From the NCBI GenBank assembly GCA_016710385.1, contig JADJVX010000025.1:1-21497 (forward strand): a stretch of 21,497 nucleotides of DNA, given 5' to 3'. The notes under the pieces were generated by a model. The model saw only the letters and a list, made by a program, of their open reading frames with translations. It made no database searches and had not been told where the DNA came from. Below are positions 16,238 to 21,497 of this stretch, piece by piece; the stretch's first letter is position 1; each line of letters starts with the position of its first letter. Position numbers and translations under genes: made by a program. Source of the DNA: Actinomycetales bacterium (GTDB taxonomy: Bacteria; Actinomycetota; Actinomycetes; Actinomycetales; Dermatophilaceae).

Positions 16238-17281
16238 TCACCGGCCGAGGTCGACCACCGTCAGCCCCGCCCCCGAGGCGCTGAGATCATCCATCGCCAT
16301 GAGCGCCGCACCGGCCTGTTCAGGTGCGATGACCCGGCCGACCAGGGCCGCCGGGTCCAACCGGCCGGAAGCCACCAGGGCGAGCATCGCCGGGTAGTCA
16401 CGCGACGGCATACCGTGCGATCCCAGCACCTCGAGCTCCCAGCCCACCACCCGGCCCATCGGCACCCCGCGTTCGGCGGCGTCGCCGAGCAGCAACCCCA
16501 CCTGGACGTGCCGCCCGCGTGGGCGCAGCCCGAGCACCGAGGCGCGCATCGTCGTGACCGAGCCGAAGGCGTCCACCGACATGTGGGCACCGCCGCCGGT
16601 GCGCTCCGCAACTGCCGCCGCGACCTCTCCCGGCTCGCCGCCGGCCACCGTCACCGCCCCGAGTCGCTCGGCCGCCGCCCGCGCCTGCGGCGACAGGTCT
16701 ACCCCGACGACCCGGGCGCCCAGCGCGACGCCGATCTGGACCGCGGACAGGCCCACCCCGCCGCAGCCGTGCACGCGCCAGCCACTCACCCGCCGCCAGT
16801 CGGCCGACCGCGACGACCGCCCGGTATGCCGTGGCGAAGCGGCACCAGCGCGGCCGCCGCGACCGCGCCGACGCCCTCGGGCAGGGCGACGACATTGGCA
16901 TCGGCTGCGTGCACCGCGACCAACTCCGCGAACGACCCCCACCCGGTGAATCCTGGTTGGGTCTGCCGCGGGCAGACGTGCGTGTCGCCGGCCCGGCATA
17001 CCTCGCACTGCCCGCAGCCACACGCGAAGGGAACCGTCACCCGGTCACCGACCCGCCACCGCGTCACCCCGGCGCCGACCGCGGCGATGGTGCCGGCGAA
17101 CTCGTGCCCGGGCACCATCGGCAGCGGCACGGGGGTCGTGCCCCCGCCAGGCGTGCCAGTCCGACCGGCAGACCCCGGTCGCCTCGACCCGGACGAGCAC
17201 GCCACCGTCGGGGCAGCGCGGGTCGGGCAGCTCACCGAGCGTCGGTGCGACCCCGTATGCCGGGTAACTCACCGCCCGCAT
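16238..17281 (-). CDS. Zinc-dependent alcohol dehydrogenase (MDR family), about three frameshifts
   Basis: The reconstructed protein of about 348 residues begins MRAVSYPAYGVAPTLGELPD. It shows the catalytic-zinc Cys in ATGVCRSDWHAW, the GHEFAG histidine-glutamate, the four-cysteine structural-zinc lobe CGCGQCEVCRAGDTHVC, the NAD(P) fold GCGGVGLSAVQIGVALGARV and a conserved C-terminal domain ending GAGLTVVDLGR. It oxidises alcohols or reduces aldehydes with NAD(P); the substrate is not readable. Breaks are placed near 17145, 16840 and 16770. The ATG at 17281 has GAGGG upstream. It lies 83 bp after the TolB-like gene on the same strand, so it may be read with the glycan operon. Confidence 0.8.
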
Positions 17282-17364
17282 TGGCCCTCACCCCCCGCCC
17301 GGGAGCGTCACCGTGGTGTCCGGTCCGACCGCCATGGGCCGCAGCGTAATGCGACCTGCTGACA

Positions 17365-18468
17365 TCACGGCGAGGGGTACTCGTTGGTGCCCGGCTGCCC
17401 GGCGGTGATGTCCACCGCGGGGCCACCGCCGAGGGGGATCCGGAAGATCTGGAACCGCGACCCGCCCGGAGGAATGCGGTGGGTGAACACCGCCGTCCCG
17501 TCGACTGTGAACTCGGGGCGGCTGGTCACGCCGTCATCGCCGACCAGCCGCCGGGGGGTCGCTCGGGCGGCCAGTTCGGCCGAGCCGAGCCAGCGGATGT
17601 CCCACACCCCCGGCAGCCCCAGGGTGAGTTGGGTCAACCAGGCCAGTCGCCTGCCGTCGGGAGACCACATGGGGTCGTGATCGCGCCAGCCGTCCTCGGT
17701 GAGTCGGGTGGCCGCGCCGCCTCCGACCGCCACCTGATAGATCTCGTAGTCCGGCTCGGTGCACACCGCCCGCGGGCAGCCGACGAAGACGATGCTCTTG
17801 CCGTCGGGATGGAACGCCGGGTCGAGATTGGTGCCCGGCCGGTCGGTGACCGCGACTGGCCGTTGGCCCAGGCGGTCGGTGACGTGGATCTGCGGGCTGA
17901 GCCGACTGCCCCCGAACATCACGAGCGACGATCCATCGGGGGACCACTCGGCGTGACCCTGCAACACCCAGCCGTCCAGGCCCACCGGCCGCAGCTGCAC
18001 CAGCCCAGAACCGTCGGTGCCGACCGCCCACAGCGAGGCCTGTGCGGCGTCGGTGTCGTGGACGCCGCGCGGGGTCCGGTTGAACAGGATCGTCCGCCGG
18101 TCCGGTGAGAGCCGCGGCGACCACGAGTCGTATGCCGGGTCGCCAGTGAGACGAGTGACCCCCCGCCCGTCGTGGCCCATGGTGTAGAGCTCGAAGCCAC
18201 CGCTGCGATCGGAGTCGAAAGCCAGCCGGTCGACCGGAAGGGCCGGCCCGCGCGGCAAGGCAGTGGGGGCGGTCCACGTCGCCGGCACCGACGGTGCCTG
18301 CGCCGAGAGCAGGCGGATCACGACGGCCAGGCCGGTGATCATGACGACGACCGCCAGGGCGGCTGCCGCGATGAGCCACCATCGCGCGCGCCCGCGCCGA
18401 CGCATCGGCGGCACCCGGACGGGCGGGAACTCAGGCGGCTGCGCAGGGGGCCACGCCGGCCGGCTCAT
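17365..18468 (-). CDS. Membrane-anchored TolB-like beta-propeller protein
   Basis: The 367-residue product is intact. A proline-rich cytoplasmic tail and a basic RRRGRARWW precede one membrane helix (WLIAAAALAVVVMITGLAVV, about 30-50). An extracytoplasmic PD40/TolB-type propeller follows, with repeats such as LAFDSDRSGGFELYTM, WSPRLSPDRRTILFN, AEWSPDGSSLVMF, PAFHPDGKSIVFVGCP and PMWSPDGRRLAWL. Such propellers bind proteins or glycans and are rarely enzymes. It starts 4 nt after the glycosyltransferase stop, so it is probably the last strictly coupled gene of the glycan operon. Confidence 0.85.
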   Translation of the reverse strand: MSRPAWPPAQPPEFPPVRVPPMRRRGRARWWLIAAAALAVVVMITGLAVVIRLLSAQAPSVPATWTAPTALPRGPALPVDRLAFDSDRSGGFELYTMGHDGRGVTRLTGDPAYDSWSPRLSPDRRTILFNRTPRGVHDTDAAQASLWAVGTDGSGLVQLRPVGLDGWVLQGHAEWSPDGSSLVMFGGSRLSPQIHVTDRLGQRPVAVTDRPGTNLDPAFHPDGKSIVFVGCPRAVCTEPDYEIYQVAVGGGAATRLTEDGWRDHDPMWSPDGRRLAWLTQLTLGLPGVWDIRWLGSAELAARATPRRLVGDDGVTSRPEFTVDGTAVFTHRIPPGGSRFQIFRIPLGGGPAVDITAGQPGTNEYPSP

Positions 18469-18472
18469 GGGG

Positions 18473-19616
18473 TCACCGTAACGTCGTCACGCGGCTGGGG
18501 GCCAGGACCTGCCCCCACGCCCGGGTCACCCCGGCGACGTCGTATGCCGCCGCCCTGGCGAATCCCGCGGTCCGCAGCCGGTCGCGCAGCGGGGCATCGA
18601 GCAGGACCCGGCGCATCCCCTCGGCGAGCGCCGCCGTGTCGTGCGGGTCGACGAGCAGGGCTGCGTCACGGCATACCTCGGGAATGGCCGTGAGATCCGA
18701 GGCGAGCACGGGGGTGCCCCTGGCCATCGCTTCCAGCGGAGGCAGCCCGAAGCCCTCGAAAACCGAGGGGTAGACCAACGCTTCGGCGTCGCGCAGCAGC
18801 ACCTCGCGCTCGGCGTCGTCGACCCGGTCGAGGAAGATCACCGCGCCGGGCGGGGCATCACGGGCCGCCTCCCGCTCCGCAGTGCCGGCGAACCAGGCCC
18901 GGCCGGCGACGACGAAGGCGTATCCGGCGAGATCGGGCTCCCGACGGCGCAGGTCCAGGAATGCCTCGATCGCGCGGGGGACGTTCTTGCGTGGGTGCAG
19001 ATTGCCCAGATAGAGCAGGTAGCGGGACGGCACTCCCCGACCGGCCAGGGCCGTGCGGGCTGCCGGGTCGGGCGGGGTGGGCGCATCGACGACGAGGGGC
19101 AGGACCTGGACGCTGCCCGCTGCCAGCCGGTAGGTCTGCTCCAGGTCGGTGCGGCAGAAGTCGCTGATCGTGAGGACCTGGGCGGCCCGCCGGACCTGGC
19201 TTCCGACGAGCAGCCGCAACCGCCAGCGATCGGCCGCCGGGTAACCGCCCGGGTCGTGGATGAACGAGAGATCGGTGACCAGCAAGGCGACCGGCGCCGG
19301 CGACCACACCGGGGCGTGCGTCAGGCAGACGACCAGATCGGGTCGGCGCCGTTCTTGGGTCAGCCGGCGGAGCCAGGCCGGCAGGTCGAGCGCGAAATGC
19401 CGGGGACCGGACCGGCGCTCGATGGCCGTCACACGAAGATCAGCGCCCGCCATGGCGCGGCACTCGGCCGGCAGCTGGGCGCCGGCCGAGGTGAGCACCT
19501 CGACGGCATCCGACTCGTGGACCGCACCGGCCAGGCCACGCAACAGGCTCCGCACGAGCGTCTCATCGCCGCCTCGGTGCGATCCCCAAGGCGGTCGCAT
19601 CGATGGCGACTCGCAT
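18473..19616 (-). CDS. GT4-type glycosyltransferase (GT-B fold), frameshift near the start
   Basis: A product of about 381 residues resembles mannosyl- and rhamnosyltransferases of the GT4 family. The acceptor-domain start MRVAIDATALG continues, after an indel near 19588, as SHRGGDETLVRSLL. The middle has VTDLSFIHDPGGYP and LTISDFCRTDL; the donor domain has YLLYLGNLHPRKNVPRAIEA and the E-x7-E motif in EGFGLPPLEAMARGTPVLAS. It should transfer a nucleotide-activated sugar to a growing polysaccharide or lipid-linked glycan; donor and acceptor are unknown. The ATG at 19616 lies 4 nt after the acyltransferase stop. Three octamers or octamer neighbours fall at its C-terminal end (18542 and 18669) and in the next gene (18130). 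Confidence 0.85.
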
Positions 19617-19620
19617 CGGA

Positions 19621-20301
19621 TCAGCTCGCCGCCCGCAACCGCTCGGTCGCGTCGTCGGACAACGGGGCCTCGGATGCCTCACCGAGCACTTGCGCGCGTG
19701 GCCGGATCTGCGCTTCTCCTGCGCCGCGCGGGCCGAGGACGACCATGTCGGCGGGGACGTCCCGCTTGAGCAAGGCCGCCGCCCCAACGAGAGCGGTCGC
19801 CGATGTGCACCGGCCCGAGCACCTTGCAGCCGTCCATGAACCACGTGTCGTCGCCGATGACCGCGTGTCCGGGTTTGCCGCCCTGGCCGCTGCCGCCGAT
19901 GCGGACCAAGCCCATGATGTGGCAGCGCTCCCCGATGACGACATCCCCGGCGACCCCGACGCCGACCGGATGGGGCATGACGCATCCGGCACCGACGACC
20001 GCACCGGGGCCAGGTCGGCCCCGAAGAGCACCAGGTTGGCGAAGTAGACCAGACGCGCCAGGGGGTTGCCGTGATCGTGCAGCGCGTTGCCGACGCGCCA
20101 CAACACAACCGACCAGAAGCCGGGTAGGCCCAGCACGTCGAGGACCCCAGCGGCCCCGGTGTGGACATTGCCCTTGACGTGGGCCAGCTCCCGGGCATCG
20201 GCGACCAGCGCCCGGAGCACGGGCGGGTTGCTCGGACGAGAGCTCGCCGGCCCGCTATCGGCGCTCGGGCGGCGTCCGCCCGCGGCGCGACTGGCGGTCA
20301 T
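19621..20301 (-). CDS. Hexapeptide-repeat acyltransferase (serine acetyltransferase-like), two frameshifts
   Basis: The product of about 226 residues has an N-terminal helical part (LRALVADARELAHVKGNVHT, GLPGFWSVVLWRVGNALHDH) like SAT-type acyltransferases. A left-handed beta-helix follows: VVGAGCVMPHPVG, VVIGERCHIMGLVRIG, AVIGDDTWFMDGCKVLGPV, HIGDRS and ALVGAAALLKRDVPAD. Polysaccharide-cluster members O-acetylate sugars using acetyl-CoA. That role is more likely here than cysteine synthesis, given the glycosyltransferase and RGP neighbours. Indels are near 20005 and 19795. The ATG at 20301 overlaps the RGP stop as ATGA. Confidence 0.75.
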   Translation of the reverse strand: MTASRAAGGRRPSADSGPASSRPSNPPVLRALVADARELAHVKGNVHTGAAGVLDVLGLPGFWSVVLWRVGNALHDHGNPLARLVYFANLVLFGADLAPVRSSVPDASCPIRSASGSPGMSSSGSAATSWAWSASAAAARAANPDTRSSATTRGSWTAARCSGRCTSATALVGAAALLKRDVPADMVVLGPRGAGEAQIRPRAQVLGEASEAPLSDDATERLRAAS

Positions 20302-21397
20302 TGGACGGCCTCTGCCCAGCGCGACATCCACGACCCGAGTTCGGTGAAGACCGCCCGGTAGTGGGTCGGAAGCGTCGAGACCGCGAGCGCCCGGTGCAGC
20401 TCCTCGACGAGGTGAGCGAACATCGGGGCGTACTCCCCCGGGGTCACTTCGGTCAGGGCGGTTTCCACCAGGTCATAGAAGGGCACCGACAGCAGGTGCA
20501 TCCACTGCTCGAGGACAACAACCCGCTCCAACCGGGTCTGTTTGGTGTGGCCGACGACCGGGCCGCCGTAGGACAGCAGGTCACCGCGCAGGTCCATCAG
20601 CCGCTTGACGACATAGCCACCCCAGATGTCGTCGTGCCGGCTCAACGGCCAGTTGCCGACGGTGACATCGGGCAGGAAGTAATAGGCGGGGGTGAGCTCG
20701 CGGACGAACGCCGTGTTCATCCGCAGATCGGGATGTGACCGAGGGCCACTCGGTTCGGTCCGGCGGGCACCCCGGATCACCCGGCTCACCGGCATACAAC
20801 CGTCGATGCCGTTGAGGTCGAGGATGCTGTCCCACAGCCCGAGGTTGAGGCGACATCGCCGTCGACCGTGGTCGCTTCGGTGACGGCGAGTGCGGGGGTG
20901 CGCCATTCGTAGGTAGCCACGGGCGTAGACCGGGTCGCCGGCGGGAAGGTCTTCTCTCGATGGGTTGACCCAGCCGCCGGCGACCCGGGGATTGGTCGGC
21001 GGGCGTCGGCCTGCTTGCCGAGCGGCGAGGTGGTGTCGAGCCAGCCGGGGCGGGTCTGGCAGTCATGCAGTCGAGGGCGACGATGACGTCGAAACCTCCC
21101 TCCAGGCGACGTAGTGGCGGATGCGCCGTGACTGACCGCCGCGCTTCAGCGGCACCGGGCATAGCGTTGCTTCGGCATACGCCTCGCTGTGCGGCGCAGT
21201 CGAGGTAGTGACGTTCGGGCGCGGGGACGGCGCCAGCCGCCGTCGCCGTCGTCGCTGACGATGATGTGGATGTGCGCCGGGATGGCGCCGAAGAGCTCCC
21301 ACCAGGCGGGTCGTTGGGGATAGGAATGACGAGGCATCTGACGGGGCACCGCCAGAGAAATCCCGGTCGGCGGGGCCTCGAGGGGTCAGGCAGACAT
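20298..21397 (-). pseudogene. Reversibly glycosylated polypeptide (RGP/GT75)-like protein, frameshifted
   Basis: Joined frames give about 366 residues, close to plant RGPs (about 360). Matches in order: WWELFGAIPAHIHIIVSDDG, FDVIVALD (the sugar-nucleotide acidic site, apparently missing one or two Asp in this sequence), DPVYARGY, NLGLWDSILDLNGIDG (plant GLWLNIPDYDAPTQ), and MNTAFVRELTPAYYFLPD continuing to SRHDDIWGGYVVKRLMD (plant MNLAFDRELIGPAMYF and GRYDDMWAGWCIK). Plant RGPs interconvert UDP-arabinopyranose and UDP-arabinofuranose and self-glycosylate. The last 200 residues (from about 20900) are intact. The half nearer the start has at least three breaks and an in-frame TGA directly after ATG-TCT-GCC. 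GAAGGA 6 nt before the ATG at 21397 supports that start. The stop overlaps the acyltransferase start. Confidence 0.7.
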
Positions 21398-21497
21398 GTC
21401 GGGTCCTTCTTTCAGGCGACCGCGGAGACGCGGAATTAGGTCGCATAACCCGGTGCAAGCATCCAGCCAGCGCTCGGCGCCAGGGGCGCATGGTGTT
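21398..21497. other. Right edge upstream of the RGP-like gene
   Basis: Apart from the strong Shine-Dalgarno sequence (21404-21409 on the minus strand), nothing is recognised. On the minus strand TTATGC at 21447-21442 is only a weak -10-like hexamer. Confidence 0.25.

Larger units (their letters stand above)
403..21180. repeat. Iterated octamer CGGCATAC / GTATGCCG, 34 copies
   Basis: Hand count of GTATGCCG: 403, 1719, 3436, 4793, 6453, 7279, 9890, 11249, 12324, 14139, 16824, 17255, 18130, 18542. CGGCATAC: 418, 1740, 3597, 4808, 6019, 6047, 7264, 10462, 10981, 12229, 12541, 13378, 13487, 15443, 15527, 16407, 16994, 18669, 20790, 21173. Copies fall in both orientations, inside genes on both strands and between genes. 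With an assumed GC of about 68 percent, roughly one copy is expected. Four inverted pairs form hairpins after gene ends. Near-variants are few (TTATGCCG at 15910 and CTATGCCG, on the minus strand, at 11290-11297). Confidence 0.85.

Noticed and set aside
16022..17362. 446-codon plus-strand ORF opposite the alcohol dehydrogenase
   Set aside because: It is composed of Arg/Pro/His/Ala-rich shadow sequence without domains; the minus strand carries clear zinc and NAD-binding motifs.
18641..20047. 468-codon plus-strand ORF opposite the glycosyltransferase and acyltransferase
   Set aside because: It is antisense to conserved GT4 and beta-helix motifs and has no recognisable domain of its own; a GC-rich shadow frame.
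19621..20301. Cysteine-biosynthetic serine acetyltransferase CysE
   Set aside because: The fold matches but no cysK or other cysteine gene is near; the genes on both sides are glycan-related, so a sugar acyltransferase is more likely.

Overview
The window is high-GC DNA with GC-rich third codon positions and GTG/TTG starts. It carries a dUMP-forming type dCTP deaminase, an EtfD-like membrane iron-sulfur reductase, LtrA, a WXG-type helical domain and a tRNA-Gly(CCC) without an encoded CCA. Together these point to an actinobacterium, plausibly in or near the Intrasporangiaceae; the family is a guess from gene content, not a measurement. Many otherwise recognisable genes are broken by single-base indels, often in short homopolymers. 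In the ferredoxin domain at about 1388, for example, one missing C destroys Cys-Gly-Gln-Cys. I read most of these as long-read assembly errors and annotate the reconstructed genes.

Layout. (1) 473-3347, minus strand: a MarR-type regulator, a ferritin-like di-iron carboxylate protein and a ferredoxin/FAD/NAD(P)H reductase, a likely oxygenase with its electron donor. A perfect 7-3-7 inverted repeat sits just upstream of the di-iron gene. (2) 3671-4769, plus: a VOC/PhnB-like protein followed by a RibD-C/DHFR-fold protein. (3) 4882-7182, plus: an EtfD/FadF-like membrane reductase linking acyl-CoA oxidation to the quinone pool. (4) 7332-7373: a short remnant of a glycine-betaine-binding protein. 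(5) 7802-9846, plus: a WXG-type helical domain joined to an alpha/beta-hydrolase, followed by two tandem paralogous lipoproteins. This resembles a secreted lipase toxin with lipoprotein immunity. (6) 9908-13413, minus: an OpuC-type compatible-solute ABC importer (ATPase, permease, permease, lipoprotein binding protein). (7) 13520-14104 dcd (minus) and 14209-14279 tRNA-Gly (plus), followed by a terminator and a 5 x 20 bp tandem repeat. (8) 14621-15902 ltrA and 16238-17281 zinc alcohol dehydrogenase, both minus. (9) 17365-21397, minus: a tightly packed glycan operon of an RGP/GT75-like protein, a hexapeptide acyltransferase, a GT4 glycosyltransferase and a membrane-anchored TolB-like beta-propeller protein.

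The most striking non-gene signal is an octamer, CGGCATAC (complement GTATGCCG). I count 34 copies by hand, where roughly one would be expected by chance. Single copies lie inside genes, where they are read as Tyr-Ala, Ala-Tyr, Gly-Met-Pro or Gly-Ile-Pro. Four inverted pairs form hairpins 17-75 bp downstream of gene ends. This is the arrangement of DNA uptake sequences in Neisseriaceae and Pasteurellaceae, where inverted pairs double as terminators.

Apart from the intervals given their own entries, I see nothing convincing in the intergenic stretches. No CRISPR array, integrase, transposase or insertion sequence was recognised.
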